Assembly: GCF_023516555.1 (NCBI RefSeq)
Contig: NZ_JAMGBD010000001.1
Span: 620,001 to 684,000 of the forward strand
DNA: 64,000 nucleotides
DNA from: Sphingomonas alba
GTDB lineage: Bacteria > Pseudomonadota > Alphaproteobacteria > Sphingomonadales > Sphingomonadaceae
Direction: 5' to 3'
Position 1 is the stretch's first letter. Every line of letters starts with the position of its first letter. Shown piece after piece: positions 9,573-18,930 of this stretch. A program made the translations under genes and the position numbers. The notes under the pieces were generated by a model that was not told the origin of the DNA, made no database searches, and saw only the letters and a program-made list of their open reading frames with translations.

Positions 9573-10411
9573 AACCGCTCGACGACCAGCAGCAGGCCGC
9601 CCGCGACTGGTTCGAATCGCTCCGCGACCGCATCTGCGCCGCCTTTGAGGCGATCGAGCGGGAAGCCGGTAGCGACGCGAGCTTCGAATACACGCCCTGG
9701 GACCGCACCGACGAAAGCGGTGAGCCCGGGGGTGGCGGCGTCCGCGGCCAGATGACCGGCAAGGTCTTCGAGAAAGTCGGCGTCAACGTCTCGACCGTCG
9801 GCGGCACCTTCTCGGACGAATTTGCCAGCTCGATTCCCGGCGCCGAGGAAGACCCGAGCTTCTTCGCCACCGGCATTAGCCTCGTTGCCCACATGGCCAA
9901 TCCGCATGTCCCGGCCGTGCACATGAACACTCGCTTCCTGACCACGACAAAGCGCTGGTTCGGCGGCGGCGCCGACCTCAACCCAGCCATTCCCTACGAG
10001 GAGGATACGGACGCCTTCCACGCCCGCCTGCGCGCCGCCTGCGCCGCGCACGACCCGACCTTCTATCCGCGCTTCTCCAAGTGGGCGGAGGAGTATTTCT
10101 GGCTTCCGCACCGCCAGGTCGCGCGCGGCGTCGGCGGCATCTTCTACGACCGGCTCGAAGGCCATTTCGACGAGCATTTCGCCTTCACCCGCGATGTCGG
10201 CGAGGCCTTCCTCGACATTTTCCCGCAAATCGTCCGAAAGCGGATGGATACGCCGTTCACCGACGAGGATTTGGAGCGCCTGCTGGAATTCCGGGGCCGA
10301 TACGTCGAGTTCAACCTGCTCTACGACCGCGGCACGCTCTTCGGCCTCAAGACCGGCGGCAATATCGACGCCATCCTCATGAGCCTTCCGCCCGTGGCGA
10401 AGTGGAAATGA
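9569..10411 (+). CDS. hemF: oxygen-dependent coproporphyrinogen III oxidase
   Basis: A 280-residue cytoplasmic heme-biosynthesis enzyme that oxidatively decarboxylates coproporphyrinogen III to protoporphyrinogen IX using O2. Family blocks are clear: GGGGVRGQM near residue 52, HMNTRFL, then WFGGGADLNP near residue 130, and FNLLYDRGTLFGLKTGG near the C-terminus. The length is usual for alphaproteobacteria. It is coupled by ATGA overlaps to trmL upstream and to a GNAT gene downstream, so the three are likely one operon. Presence implies aerobic heme synthesis. Confidence 0.97.
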   Translation: MKPLDDQQQAARDWFESLRDRICAAFEAIEREAGSDASFEYTPWDRTDESGEPGGGGVRGQMTGKVFEKVGVNVSTVGGTFSDEFASSIPGAEEDPSFFATGISLVAHMANPHVPAVHMNTRFLTTTKRWFGGGADLNPAIPYEEDTDAFHARLRAACAAHDPTFYPRFSKWAEEYFWLPHRQVARGVGGIFYDRLEGHFDEHFAFTRDVGEAFLDIFPQIVRKRMDTPFTDEDLERLLEFRGRYVEFNLLYDRGTLFGLKTGGNIDAILMSLPPVAKWK

Positions 10412-11055
10412 GCGGCCGACCCGACATGCCGGGGTGCATGGCGGTAGGGCGGCCGCTCGAAGACCTGCCTGACGGCCAGCTGGCGGCGGTCGTCACCTAC
10501 CTCGAAATGCTCGAGCCGCCTGCAACCGAAGTTCCCGAATCCGCGCTTCGCTTGCGCCGCGTCGCCGAACCGACCGTCAACCAGTATCGCGCGCTCTTCC
10601 GCAAGGTCGGCGCACCATGGCTCTGGTTCTCCCGCCTTAAGCTCAAAGATGCCGACCTCCAGGCGATCATTGGCGACCGCGAAATCCATCTCTACGAAGT
10701 CGCCGCCGTCGAAGCGGTCGTCGGCATGCTGGAACTGGATTTCCGCCAGCCCGGCCAATGCGAACTTGCGTTCGTCGGCCTCGTGCCCGAGCTTTCCGGC
10801 CGGGGCCACGGCCGCTGGCTGCTGGCCCATGCAGTCCGCCTCGCCTGGCGCGAAGGCGTGAAGCGCGTCCACGTTCACACCTGCACGCTCGACCATCCTG
10901 CCGCCGTCGCCGCCTACCGCCGCGCCGGGTTCGTGCCCTACAAGCGCGGGATCGAGCGTTTCACCGATCCACGCCTTACCGGCGACCTGCCGCCGGACTC
11001 AGCGCCTCAATGTCCGCTGCTTGGAACGCTGACCGTCGAAAGCCCGGATCCCTGA
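10408..11055 (+). CDS. GNAT-family N-acetyltransferase
   Basis: A 215-residue acetyltransferase. The acetyl-CoA-binding block is LVPELSGRGHGRWLL (R/Q-x-x-G-x-G/A type, ~130-145), followed by a typical VHTCTLDHPAAVAAYRRAGF strand-helix. The first ~60 residues are an extra helical segment ahead of the core. The start ATG overlaps the hemF stop, and the 3' end overlaps the convergent membrane-protein gene by 49 bases. Substrate (small amine, peptide N-terminus or other) is unknown. Confidence 0.88.
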   Translation: MSGRPDMPGCMAVGRPLEDLPDGQLAAVVTYLEMLEPPATEVPESALRLRRVAEPTVNQYRALFRKVGAPWLWFSRLKLKDADLQAIIGDREIHLYEVAAVEAVVGMLELDFRQPGQCELAFVGLVPELSGRGHGRWLLAHAVRLAWREGVKRVHVHTCTLDHPAAVAAYRRAGFVPYKRGIERFTDPRLTGDLPPDSAPQCPLLGTLTVESPDP

Positions 11056-11804
11056 GCGTAGAGCCGGGCGACCATGACAACAAACACCGTCGTGATCATC
11101 GCCGAGACCAGCTCCGTGAACAGCGCAATGAACAGGGCCGACACGGACATGGCCTCCGGCTCGCCGAACAGCAGCTGGCCGACGATCCCCGCGATCGCGC
11201 CGACCGCACCCAAAAGGACGATGGCAGCAAAGCCCAGCATCAGCACGAACGCGAAGAGCCGCCACCAATTGCCGCTGCTCAGCGCCCAGGCCCGCTTCAG
11301 CATCGCGACCGGCCCGAGATGCTCGGCGCTCGCCACCGCAGACATCAGGATCATCCGCACGGTCATGAACAGCAGTACGCAGACGACGAGGACGGTGATG
11401 AGCGCATCCGTGCCCGACACCGCCTCCGGATCGTCGAACAAATGCCTGCCGAAGACGCCCATCAGGATGATCAGCGGGAGCATCCACAGCATGGTCCCTG
11501 CGAGATAGACAGGCATCCGCCTGAGGCCGTGCGCAATCGCGTCGGCGACGCTCGTCGCCGGTCCAAGCGCCAGCCGAATCATCGCCAATTGCCCAACCAG
11601 GCCGATCAGCGCTGAAATCAGGAAAAGCCAGCTCGTCATCCCGCCGGCGACGATGGTCGCCGGAGTCTGCTTGGGGTCAATGACCCCGGCGATCACGCCC
11701 GGCAGGAAAACGAGCGCCAGCGCCACCGCGCCCAGCAGCTTGCCGTCGCGCGTCAGCACGTCCCGGGTTTCGTCCCACGCCTTCGACAAGGACAACTTTC
11801 CCAC
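11007..11804 (-). CDS. polytopic membrane protein, GPD membrane-domain-like
   Basis: A 265-residue protein with about six hydrophobic segments and the layout of the glycerophosphoryl diester phosphodiesterase membrane domain/YciC-type family: a short charged N-terminus, then helices separated by an [14 protein letters not shown]-type loop. No catalytic domain is present and the function is unknown. I chose the GTG at 11804 because GGGGAGGA stands about six bases before it; an in-frame ATG at 11819 lies on the far side of that ribosome site. The 49-base 3' overlap with the GNAT gene is unusually long but both frames look real. Confidence 0.75.
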   Translation of the reverse strand: MGKLSLSKAWDETRDVLTRDGKLLGAVALALVFLPGVIAGVIDPKQTPATIVAGGMTSWLFLISALIGLVGQLAMIRLALGPATSVADAIAHGLRRMPVYLAGTMLWMLPLIILMGVFGRHLFDDPEAVSGTDALITVLVVCVLLFMTVRMILMSAVASAEHLGPVAMLKRAWALSSGNWWRLFAFVLMLGFAAIVLLGAVGAIAGIVGQLLFGEPEAMSVSALFIALFTELVSAMITTVFVVMVARLYAQGSGLSTVSVPSSGH

Positions 11805-11903
11805 GCAATTCCTCCCCATTCGCCTTTCAGCCCTTATGCGGAGCCTGGCTGCGCCGCGCAATCGCGCTTGCGTCCGCGTTCGCTGGGCGCCATCTCGCCC
11901 GCC

Positions 11904-12566
11904 ATGAAGCAGGTTGCCGGCGTCGAATGGCAGGTCAGCGAGGGCCTGACGCCTTACGAGGACGCCCTCGCGGCGATGGAGTCGCGCGCCGCGGCCATCC
12001 GCGCCGGCGAAGCGAACGAGCTGATCTGGTTGGTCGAGCACCCGCCGCTCTTCACCGCCGGCACCAGCGCCAACGCCGACGAGCTTATGAACCCCCTGCA
12101 CTTCCCGGTGTTCGAGGCCGGGCGCGGCGGCCGCTACACCTACCATGGCCCCGGCCAGCGCGTCGGCTATTTGATGCTCGACCTCGAAAAACGCGGGAAG
12201 GACATACGCTGCTTCGTCCACGCGCTAGAAGGCTGGATCATTGCCGCCCTCGCCCAGCTGGACGTAAAGGCGCGCCGCGAGCCGGGCCGCATCGGCCTTT
12301 GGGTCGGCGAAGGCGCGAACGAAGCGAAAATCGCCGCCATCGGCGTCCGCGTGAAGCGCTGGGTGACGCTGCACGGCTTCAGCGTGAACATTTCACCGGA
12401 CCTCTCGCACTTCGGTGGGATCGTCCCCTGTGGAATCAGCGATTTCGGGGTCACCAGCCTGCAGGCTTTGGACGTCGATGCTGAAATGGCGGAGCTCGAT
12501 GGCGCGCTGGAGGCCGCATTTCCGGCATTTCTCGCTGAATTGCCCGCCAGTGACAAAGTGCCTTGA
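11904..12566 (+). CDS. lipB: octanoyl-[acyl-carrier protein]:protein octanoyltransferase
   Basis: Transfers octanoate from ACP to the lipoyl domains of E2 and GcvH proteins; LipA then adds sulfur. The 220-residue protein has the family signature [19 protein letters not shown] (residues 74-92), the catalytic Cys in GGIVPCGI (C176) and the Lys in AKIAAIGV (K142). The start is ATG at 11904; a TTG 36 bases upstream is open but does not extend conserved sequence. The gene is divergent from the membrane-protein gene with a 99-base gap that presumably holds both promoters. Confidence 0.97.
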   Translation: MKQVAGVEWQVSEGLTPYEDALAAMESRAAAIRAGEANELIWLVEHPPLFTAGTSANADELMNPLHFPVFEAGRGGRYTYHGPGQRVGYLMLDLEKRGKDIRCFVHALEGWIIAALAQLDVKARREPGRIGLWVGEGANEAKIAAIGVRVKRWVTLHGFSVNISPDLSHFGGIVPCGISDFGVTSLQALDVDAEMAELDGALEAAFPAFLAELPASDKVP

Positions 12567-12650
12567 GGCTACAGAACCTTGCGACTATTGTGCGCGCGAT
12601 TTGTGACGGGGGACCCTCGATCCAGATCGAAGATAATTAGGGAGTTTTGA

Positions 12651-12908
12651 ATGCGTGCTCTTATCCTGGTCGCCGGTGCGGCCCTGGCGCTTTCGGCTTG
12701 CAGCAAGAACGAAGCCGCCGACAACACGATGAACGTCGATGATACCATGACCACCAACGAGGTCCTGGCCAACGACACCATGAACACCGACATGAACGCG
12801 GTTGACGCCAATTCGGCGATGAACGCTGCTGACACTGCCAACGCTGCTGCTGACACGGCCAATGCCGCTGCCAACACTGCGAACGCTGCTGCCAACAACG
12901 CTCAGTAA
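12651..12908 (+). CDS. small Asn/Ala-repeat lipoprotein
   Basis: An 85-residue predicted lipoprotein. The signal peptide ends in a lipobox LSAC (Cys17), after which the chain is low-complexity: Asp/Asn/Met/Thr-rich, then repeated (D/N)TANAAA units up to a C-terminal NNAQ. Such tails probably stretch into the periplasm. AGGGAG stands upstream of the ATG. A strong terminator follows, so this is a single-gene unit. It shares its lipoprotein start pattern with the next gene (MRAL...). Function unknown. Confidence 0.75.
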   Translation: MRALILVAGAALALSACSKNEAADNTMNVDDTMTTNEVLANDTMNTDMNAVDANSAMNAADTANAAADTANAAANTANAAANNAQ

Positions 12909-12946
12909 TCGCTTGTCCGCCTCCGTCATGGAGGCGTTGGCATTTT

Positions 12947-12985
12947 AAGAGGCTGCCGGTAGATGCCGGCAGCCTCTTTTTATTT
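12947..12985 (+). terminator. rho-independent terminator after the small lipoprotein
   Basis: A perfect 13-bp stem (AAGAGGCTGCCGG pairing with CCGGCAGCCTCTT), a six-base loop, then TTTTTATTT. It ends the transcript of the 85-residue lipoprotein and separates it from the second lipoprotein gene. Confidence 0.93.
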
Positions 12986-13004
12986 CTGCACCGGAGCTTC
13001 CCGA

Positions 13005-13385
13005 ATGCGCGCACTCGTCTTCGTCCTCGCCGCAACCTCGCTGGCGCTTGCCGGCTGCGGGAAGAAGGACGTGACCGGCAATACTAGCGCGCTGGATGAA
13101 ACCGTCAGCGCCCAGGATTTCTCGACCAACGACACGACCGCGATCGATGCGGCCACCGGCGCCGACGCCAATATGGCCGCCGACGTCGACATCAACGCCC
13201 CGCTTCCCGACAGCGACAATGAAGGCGCTGACAATCCCGCGCGCTCATCGACGCGAAGCGGCAGCCCCAGCAAGAGCGCGAATGACAAGGGCAACAGCAG
13301 CAGCAACAACAACACGGCTGCTCCGGCCCCAGCGACGCCGCCGGCCGCCCCGGCAACCCAGCCGACCGAAACCAACGCCAACTAG
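13005..13385 (+). CDS. Asn/Ser-rich lipoprotein
   Basis: A 126-residue predicted lipoprotein with signal peptide MRALVFVLAATSLALAGC and Lys-Lys after the Cys (lipobox LAGC). The mature part is disordered: acidic and Asn-rich, then Ser/Lys/Asn-rich (KGNSSSNNNT), then Pro/Ala-rich. The signal peptide resembles that of the preceding gene, suggesting related ancestry. I chose the ATG at 13005 over an upstream one because it starts the signal peptide. It ends three bases before the convergent queE stop. No enzymatic motif; role unknown. Confidence 0.72.
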   Translation: MRALVFVLAATSLALAGCGKKDVTGNTSALDETVSAQDFSTNDTTAIDAATGADANMAADVDINAPLPDSDNEGADNPARSSTRSGSPSKSANDKGNSSSNNNTAAPAPATPPAAPATQPTETNAN

Positions 13386-13387
13386 GC

Positions 13388-14020
13388 TTAGGGCAGTCCC
13401 ACGACCTTGTGCGCCTGCAGCGACAGGCGCCATTTCGGCCGCTCCATCGCCAGCGCGATCGCCGCGTCCATTGCAGCCTTGCCATCGGCGCAGTCCATCG
13501 GCTGCACCAGGAAGTGCCTGAAATCCCATTCCTCCAGAGCCGCCGGGTCGATTTCCGGCTGCGGCCACACCAGCTTGAGCTCGTCGCCCCGGCGCTGGAC
13601 GACCTCGGTCGACCCCTTGGGGCTGATGCAGAGCCAGTCGATTCCCGGCGTCGCGGGCAACGTGCCGTTGCTCTCCACTGCGACCCTGAAGCCGTGCGCG
13701 TGCAAGACATCGATCAGGGCTTTGTCCAGTTGCAGCATCGGTTCGCCGCCGGTGACGACGACCAGCCGCTTGTCGGCCTTCTCGCCCCATAAAGTCGCGA
13801 CGTGCGCCGCCAGCGCATCCGCATCGGCAAACTTGCCGCCGCCCTCACCGTCCGTACCGACGAAATCCGTGTCGCAGAAATTGCACTGCGCCTCCGCCCG
13901 GTCCTGCTCGCGCCCGCTCCACAGATTGCAGCCGGCGAAGCGCAGGAAGACGGCGCGGCTGCCGCTCTGCACCCCCTCGCCCTGCAGCGTCAGGAAGGCT
14001 TCCTTGACCGCGTAGCTCAT
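13388..14020 (-). CDS. queE: 7-carboxy-7-deazaguanine synthase
   Basis: Radical-SAM enzyme of queuosine/7-deazaguanine synthesis; it converts 6-carboxytetrahydropterin to 7-carboxy-7-deazaguanine. The 210-residue protein uses the variant cluster motif CX14CX2C (C31, C46, C49: CNLWSGRE...CNFCDTDF) known in one QueE subgroup in place of CX3CX2[14 protein letters not shown] is the SAM-contact GGEP block. The ATG at 14020 overlaps the queC stop (ATGA). A longer frame exists upstream but is the queC gene in another frame. Confidence 0.96.
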   Translation of the reverse strand: MSYAVKEAFLTLQGEGVQSGSRAVFLRFAGCNLWSGREQDRAEAQCNFCDTDFVGTDGEGGGKFADADALAAHVATLWGEKADKRLVVVTGGEPMLQLDKALIDVLHAHGFRVAVESNGTLPATPGIDWLCISPKGSTEVVQRRGDELKLVWPQPEIDPAALEEWDFRHFLVQPMDCADGKAAMDAAIALAMERPKWRLSLQAHKVVGLP

Positions 14021-14700
14021 GCCGCCACGTATCGCGTCGGGTCGGGCAGGCCCGCGTCCTCGAAGCCCTTGGCACGCAGGCGGCAGGCGTCGCACTCGCC
14101 GCAAGCCGCGCCGTCCTCTGCCGGATCGTAGCAGCTATGGCTCATGCCCGCGTCCAGCCCCAGCCGGTCCGCCTCGCGGGCGATGTCCGCCTTGGTCATG
14201 TGCAGCAAGGGCGCGTGGATGGTGAAGGGATCGCCTTCGACTCCGGCTTTGGTGGCGCGGTTGGCGAGATCCTGGAAGGCGGCGACAAACTCCGGCCGGC
14301 AGTCCGGGTAGCCCGAATAATCGAGCGCATTGACGCCAACGAACAGGTCGCGAGCGCCTGCCGCTTCCGCCCAGGCCAAAGCCAGGCTCAGGAAGACCGT
14401 GTTGCGCGCCGGGACATAGGTGACCGGAATCCCTTTGCCGACGCCTTCCTTGGGGACGTCGATGTCGTCGGTCAGGGCGGAACCGCCAAAAGCGGACAGG
14501 TCCATCGGCAGGATGATGTGGCGGTCGGCCAATCCAGCCGCGATGCGCCTGGCGGCTTCCAGCTCAACGCGGTGCCGCTGGTTATAGTCCACGGTCAAAG
14601 CCAGCACCTCGAACCCGGCCTCGCGGGCAAGCCCGGCGCAGACCATGGAATCGAGCCCGCCTGACAGCAGCACCACCGCCTTTTTACGTTCCGAATTCAT
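14017..14700 (-). CDS. queC: 7-cyano-7-deazaguanine synthase
   Basis: ATP-dependent enzyme that turns 7-carboxy-7-deazaguanine into preQ0. The 227-residue protein has the PP-loop SGGLDS (residues 13-18) and the C-terminal zinc-binding cysteines ([18 protein letters not shown]). I start it at the ATG at 14700 (MNSERKK); the upstream open frame is not conserved and crosses a terminator. Forms a two-gene operon with queE. QueD and QueF are not in the window. Confidence 0.97.
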   Translation of the reverse strand: MNSERKKAVVLLSGGLDSMVCAGLAREAGFEVLALTVDYNQRHRVELEAARRIAAGLADRHIILPMDLSAFGGSALTDDIDVPKEGVGKGIPVTYVPARNTVFLSLALAWAEAAGARDLFVGVNALDYSGYPDCRPEFVAAFQDLANRATKAGVEGDPFTIHAPLLHMTKADIAREADRLGLDAGMSHSCYDPAEDGAACGECDACRLRAKGFEDAGLPDPTRYVAA

Positions 14701-14728
14701 CGCGCGGGCATCTAGGCGTTCGGGCCGC

Positions 14729-14757
14729 CAAAAAGAAGGGGCCGCAAAAGCGGCCCC
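14729..14757 (-). terminator. rho-independent terminator upstream of queC
   Basis: On the minus strand GGGGCCGC-TTTT-GCGGCCCC is an 8-bp GC-only stem followed by TTCTTTTTG. It would end the transcript of the DUF3617-like gene before queC starts. Confidence 0.85.
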
Positions 14758-14847
14758 AGTGTCGAGCGGACAAGCGCTCGATAGGGAGGAAAGCGTGCCG
14801 AAAAACAGGCACGGGCACATCCTAACCCACGTTGGTTAAACGGGGCC

Positions 14848-15255
14848 TTAATGAGCGATGGCTGTCTTTGCAGCCGGGCAGTCGCCAACGCGGCGCGCGT
14901 GCAGGGTATAACTGAACGGGAAACCGTCGGAGATGCCCTGCGTCTCGATGCGCAAGGTGCGCGGCGTGATCACCCGCATCTTCGACTGACCGAAGCCGCC
15001 GCCGGTGCAGGTGTAATGGATCACTGCCTCGGTGTCGGTGGAGGAAATCACGACTCGGGTGCATTGGCCTTTGCGATGCTCCCACTGGGACAGGGCCACG
15101 GCCTGCGGCACGCAAAGCTTCTCGGCATTCGCGCCCGTCGCCGACTTGCTGACCTCCCACAACCCGCCGGATGCCGACAGGACCGGTGGCAGCGTCGCCG
15201 CAGTCAGCCCGATTGCCGCGCCCACGAGGCTAGCTTTGATTAACTTTCTCTTCAT
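14848..15255 (-). CDS. secreted DUF3617-like protein
   Basis: A 135-residue protein with an N-terminal signal (MKRKLIKASLVGAAIGLTAA). The mature part begins GLWEVSKS, carries Cys residues that could pair (LCVP, GQC, YTC, GDC), and ends with an SYTLHARRVG strand. This is the pattern of the DUF3617 family of small periplasmic proteins, whose role is unknown. It is followed by a terminator and stands alone. The family call is from memory of the GLWE...C layout. Confidence 0.65.
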   Translation of the reverse strand: MKRKLIKASLVGAAIGLTAATLPPVLSASGGLWEVSKSATGANAEKLCVPQAVALSQWEHRKGQCTRVVISSTDTEAVIHYTCTGGGFGQSKMRVITPRTLRIETQGISDGFPFSYTLHARRVGDCPAAKTAIAH

Positions 15256-15307
15256 GCGTCAGCTCAACATGACTATTTAACGAAAGTTAGTTAAGAAAAT
15301 CCAGCCT

Positions 15308-16216
15308 CTATGCCACGTCTTCAAGCGCGATTGGGAAATCCGTTGCGCAGAAGGCACAATCGACACGGATGAAGCCATCCTCACCGACCATCGCCTCCCG
15401 CTCTTCAAGGGGAAAGCGGGCGATGACCGATTTCACATAGTCGGGGTCGCAGCGGCAGCCGCGGCTCAATGACACGGGTTCGAGGGTGCGGACTTCCTCC
15501 TCCTCGTGGAACAGCCGCCAGACCAGGTCTTCCAGCGGCAACGCCGGATCGGTCAGTTCCTCGTCCTTCACCGACCCTGCCAGGATGGCGACATGCGGCC
15601 ATTCGGGATGATCGAGCCGCGTGTGTAGCCGTTCGCGGCCCTCCTCGCCTTCGGGAAGGTGCTGGAACATCAATCCGCCGGCAACCCAGCCCTGTTCGCC
15701 TTTGCGGGCGGACAGCCGGACAATGCTCGGGATTTGCTCCGACTGGCTGAAATAGCTTTGCGCCGCATGGGCCAGGCTCTCGCCTTCCAGGGGGACAATC
15801 CCCTGGTAGCGTTCGTCGGACGCCGGTTGGTCGAACGTGATGGCCAGGTAACCGCGGCCGAACAGCGAGAAGAGGTTCGGGTTCGGCCCCGCCTCGGCCA
15901 GCCGCTCGGCGTCGTGGCGGACGTAGCCGCGCAGTTCGCCGCCCCGGTAATCGCAAACCAGAAGGTCGACGATCCCGTTCTCGGTCTGCGCCTGCAGCGT
16001 CATCTGCCCGCCGGGGTCCTTCAGCAGCGCGCCGAGCAGCGACGTCAGCACCAGCGCCTCGGCCAGCAATTGCTCTATGACGCGTGGGTAGTTGTGGTTG
16101 GCTAGGATTCGGTCGAGCGAAGGCCCCAGCCGCGCCAATCGCCCCCGCGCATGCCGCGAAGGAATGGTAACGCCAAGAGCGGTGTCGAGGTTGGTGGTCT
16201 GCTCGGGCGTCAACAA
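15308..16216 (-). CDS. hslO: redox-regulated chaperone Hsp33
   Basis: Holdase chaperone turned on by oxidative unfolding. The C-terminal zinc centre is complete: C254 and C256 (CRC), then C287 and C290 (CAFC). The 302-residue length fits the family. The frame has no ATG near its start; it begins with TTG TTG right after the stop of the upstream GIY-YIG gene, with AAGGA 4-7 bases before. TTG at 16213 is equally possible. The argD-argF-hslO order is common in alphaproteobacteria; here repeats and a GIY-YIG gene separate hslO from argF. Confidence 0.95.
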   Translation of the reverse strand: MLTPEQTTNLDTALGVTIPSRHARGRLARLGPSLDRILANHNYPRVIEQLLAEALVLTSLLGALLKDPGGQMTLQAQTENGIVDLLVCDYRGGELRGYVRHDAERLAEAGPNPNLFSLFGRGYLAITFDQPASDERYQGIVPLEGESLAHAAQSYFSQSEQIPSIVRLSARKGEQGWVAGGLMFQHLPEGEEGRERLHTRLDHPEWPHVAILAGSVKDEELTDPALPLEDLVWRLFHEEEEVRTLEPVSLSRGCRCDPDYVKSVIARFPLEEREAMVGEDGFIRVDCAFCATDFPIALEDVA

Positions 16217-16554
16217 TCAATCCTTCTTTGCCAGACTCCCATCCTCGCTCGTCCTGAGCGAAGTCGAAGGGCGTTCCACGGGCGGTTTCGCAAGTAAATG
16301 GATACGCCCCGAGTCCCCTGCAACCAGCGCCTCCTTCTTTGCACGCGTCCATCCCTTGATCCGGCGCTCGAAAGCAAAGGCTTCATCACGAGTGGGCGCG
16401 GCTTCGGCCCAAACCAACTCGACCGGACGGCGACGGCGGGTCCAGTCAGGCCCTCACCAGCTTGGTGCTGCGCCAGGCGCACTTCAAGATTGTCGGTGTG
16501 GCCGGCATAAAACGACCCGTCGCTGCACTTGAGGAGATATGCCCAGAATTGCAT
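16217..16554 (-). pseudogene. GIY-YIG nuclease-like protein, frameshifted
   Basis: The N-terminal half (MQFWAYLLKCSDGSFYAGHT..., GIY-YIG-like Y/G pattern) is read in one frame to about base 16450. The rest of the domain (TRRRRPVELVWAEA, then RIKGWTRAKKEALVAGD) continues in the -1/+2 neighbouring frame to the stop at 16217. A single base loss around 16440-16455 explains it. The tail RPSTSLRTSE is encoded by a copy of the 27-bp dispersed repeat. The stop abuts the hslO start, so the intact gene was probably co-translated with hslO. Either a true pseudogene or an assembly error in a C/G-rich stretch. Confidence 0.8.
16247..16273 (+). repeat. 27-bp dispersed repeat, copy 1
   Basis: Copy of GCTCGTCCTGAGCGAAGTCG plus AAGGGCG. 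It lies inside the 3' end of the GIY-YIG frame and encodes its RPSTSLRTSE tail on the minus strand. Confidence 0.9.
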
Positions 16555-16568
16555 TCGCGTCGTGCCTC

Positions 16569-16595
16569 CGCCCTTCGACTTCGCTCAGTACGAGC
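16569..16595 (-). repeat. 27-bp dispersed repeat, copy 2 (inverted)
   Basis: Same unit in the opposite orientation with one mismatch (CAGTACGAGC for CAGGACGAGC). Sits just upstream of the GIY-YIG start, in the argF-GIY-YIG gap. Confidence 0.9.
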
Positions 16596-16643
16596 GGAGG
16601 GGTTTGCTTTGCCAAGAGTAGATAATTCTAGCCACCAGCATTC

Positions 16644-16670
16644 GCTCGTCCTGAGCGAAGTCGAAGGGCG
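16644..16670 (+). repeat. 27-bp dispersed repeat, copy 3
   Basis: Exact match to copy 1, in the 181-base gap between the GIY-YIG gene and argF. No other function is seen in this gap. Confidence 0.9.
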
Positions 16671-16690
16671 TCGTCACCAACAAAACCCCC

Positions 16691-16717
16691 GTTCGTCCTG
16701 AGCGAAGTCGAAGGGCG
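16691..16717 (+). repeat. 27-bp dispersed repeat, copy 4
   Basis: Same unit with one substitution near its left end (GTTCGTCC). It ends 19 bases before the argF stop. Confidence 0.88.
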
Positions 16718-16735
16718 CACCTCCAACAACCAAAC

Positions 16736-17668
16736 TCACAACTTCCCGAAGCACCAGAGCAAAAGGCTCTTCTGCGCGTGGAGGCGGTTTTCTGCCTCGT
16801 CCCACACCACCGAAGCCGGCCCGTCCATCACCTCATCCACCACTTCCTCACCGCGATGCGCAGGCAGGCAGTGCAGGAAGACGGCATTGTCCGCCGCGCA
16901 ACCCATCAGGTCCTCATCGACCCGATACGGCTCCATCAGGGCGACCTTGGCAGTGCTGTCCGCCTGACCCATCGAGATCCAGGTATCGGTGACCACCGCA
17001 TGAGCGTCGGTCGCGGCTTCGCGAGCGTCACGGACGATCGGCACGGTGCAGCCGCGCGCCGCGGCCTCCTGGAGGAAATCCACGTCAGGCTCATGGCCCG
17101 AAGGACAGGCGACCTTCAGCCCGAAGCGCATCAGCGACGCCGCCTCGATCAGCGAGTTGCAGACATTATTGCCGTCGCCGAGCCAGGCCCAACGGCTGCC
17201 TTCCAGCGCGCCATTGCGCTCGATGTAGGCCTGCATGTCGGCAAGCAACTGGCACGGGTGCGACAAATCGGTCAGCGCATTGATCACCGGTACGCTGGCG
17301 TGCCGCGCCATTTCCTCGACCTTCGCATGATCGTCGGTGCGGATCATGATCGCATCGACATAGCGCGACAGGACGCGCGCCGTGTCGGCGATGGTCTCGC
17401 CGCGGCCGAGCTGGCTCGACCCGCCTTCCAGGATCAGTGCGCTGCCACCCAATTGGCGCATCGCCATGTCGAAGCTGACGCGGGTTCGCGTGCTCGACTT
17501 CTCAAAAATCATCGCCAGCACAAATCCGGCCAGCGGCGCGTCGGAATCGGGCTTGCCCTTAGGCCAGCCCGCGCGCGCCGCCTTGCGGGTCGCGGCGTCC
17601 TTCAGAATGGCGGCGACGCCGTCGGCGCCGGCGTCCGACAGGTTCAGGAAATGACGGACTTCGGTCAC
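16736..17668 (-). CDS. argF: ornithine carbamoyltransferase
   Basis: Makes citrulline from ornithine and carbamoyl phosphate in arginine synthesis. Carbamoyl-phosphate motif STRTR is at residues 59-63, HPCQ at 137-140 and the ornithine-side HCLP at 266-269. 310 residues, full length. It starts with GTG, which overlaps the argD stop (GTGA), so it depends on argD translation. The gap after it is filled with dispersed repeats. Confidence 0.97.
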   Translation of the reverse strand: MTEVRHFLNLSDAGADGVAAILKDAATRKAARAGWPKGKPDSDAPLAGFVLAMIFEKSSTRTRVSFDMAMRQLGGSALILEGGSSQLGRGETIADTARVLSRYVDAIMIRTDDHAKVEEMARHASVPVINALTDLSHPCQLLADMQAYIERNGALEGSRWAWLGDGNNVCNSLIEAASLMRFGLKVACPSGHEPDVDFLQEAAARGCTVPIVRDAREAATDAHAVVTDTWISMGQADSTAKVALMEPYRVDEDLMGCAADNAVFLHCLPAHRGEEVVDEVMDGPASVVWDEAENRLHAQKSLLLWCFGKL

Positions 17669-18852
17669 GCCGCTTCCGGCACCTCATAGGCCGAGGCCGC
17701 GGCCGACAGGCCGTCGACGAACTCGCGGATATGCTGCTCTTCGATGTTGAGCGGCGGCAGGACACGGACGACATTGTCGCCGGCCGACACCGTCAGGATA
17801 CCGCGCGTACGCAAATAGGCGACGAAGGCCCGGCTGTCGGTCTTCATCTTGATGCCCAGCATCAGGCCAAGGCCGCGGACGCTCTCGAAGATATGGTCGT
17901 GATTGGGGATCATCTGCTCAAGAGCAGAGCGCAGGCGCTCGCCGGTCGAGCGGACCTGCGCCAGGAAATCCTCATTGGCGACGATGTCGAACACCGCCTC
18001 GCCTGCCGCCATCGCCAGCGGGTTGCCGCCATAGGTCGACCCGTGCGTTCCGATGACCATGCCGGCCGCGGCCTTCTCGCTTGCCAGGCAGGCGCCCATC
18101 GGGAAGCCGCCGCCGATGCCCTTGGCCGAGCTCATGATGTCCGGCGTCACGCCATAATACTGGTAGGCATAAAGGTGGCCCGTGCGGGCGACGCCCGTCT
18201 GGACCTCGTCAAACACCAGCATCAGGTCGTGCTCGTCGCAAAGGTCGCGCAGGCCCTGCAGGAACTCCTTGCTGGCCGGGCGGATGCCGCCCTCGCCCTG
18301 TACAGGCTCCAGCAGGAAACCGGCCGTGTTTTCGTCCATCAGCGCCTTGGCGGATTCCAAATTGTCGAATTCGCCGACCTTGAAACCCTCCAGCAGCGGC
18401 GCGAACCCGTCGATCATCTTCGGCTGATCGGTGGCGCTGATCGCCGCCATGGTGCGGCCGTGAAACGCCTGCTTGAAGGTGATGAGCGTGTGCTTGTGGG
18501 GGTTGCCCTTGGCATAATGGTAACGGCGCGCGGTCTTGATCGCGCACTCGATCGCCTCGACGCCCGAATTGGTGAAGAAGACCGTGTCGGCGAAGGTCAG
18601 ATCGGTCAGCCGCTTGGCGAAGGACTCGCCCTGCGGCGAGCCATAGAGGTTGGAGACGTGCATCAGCGTCGCCGCCTGCTCCTGGATCGCCTTGGTCAAA
18701 TGCGGGTGGCCGTGGCCGAGGATGTTGACCGCGATGCCGGCGGCGAAATCGAGATATTTCTCGCCATTCTCCCCGTAGAGATATGCCCCATCGCCCCTCA
18801 CTGGCCGGACTTCCGAACGCGGATACACAGGCATGAGCGGCGTAATAGCCAT
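17665..18852 (-). CDS. argD: acetylornithine/succinyldiaminopimelate aminotransferase
   Basis: PLP-dependent class-III aminotransferase acting on N-acetylornithine in arginine synthesis, and perhaps on succinyl-diaminopimelate in lysine synthesis. 395 residues; the PLP lysine is K244 in SSAKGIGGG, and LVFDEVQTG carries the PLP-contact Asp. I start at the ATG at 18852 ([14 protein letters not shown]), which matches the family and has AAGGGGAATTC upstream; an in-frame ATG at 18885 is less likely. Operon with argF. Confidence 0.96.
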   Translation of the reverse strand: MAITPLMPVYPRSEVRPVRGDGAYLYGENGEKYLDFAAGIAVNILGHGHPHLTKAIQEQAATLMHVSNLYGSPQGESFAKRLTDLTFADTVFFTNSGVEAIECAIKTARRYHYAKGNPHKHTLITFKQAFHGRTMAAISATDQPKMIDGFAPLLEGFKVGEFDNLESAKALMDENTAGFLLEPVQGEGGIRPASKEFLQGLRDLCDEHDLMLVFDEVQTGVARTGHLYAYQYYGVTPDIMSSAKGIGGGFPMGACLASEKAAAGMVIGTHGSTYGGNPLAMAAGEAVFDIVANEDFLAQVRSTGERLRSALEQMIPNHDHIFESVRGLGLMLGIKMKTDSRAFVAYLRTRGILTVSAGDNVVRVLPPLNIEEQHIREFVDGLSAAASAYEVPEAA

Positions 18853-18930
18853 AACGGCGAATTCCCCTTCCCGGCTGAAATGCAAAAGGCGACCTCGTGG
18901 GCCGCCTCGGCGGCTATAGCGAGAGGGCCC

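Noticed and set aside
15405-16352. A 315-residue frame antisense/offset to hslO
   Set aside because: Basic, Arg/Pro-rich shadow of hslO in another frame; no motif.
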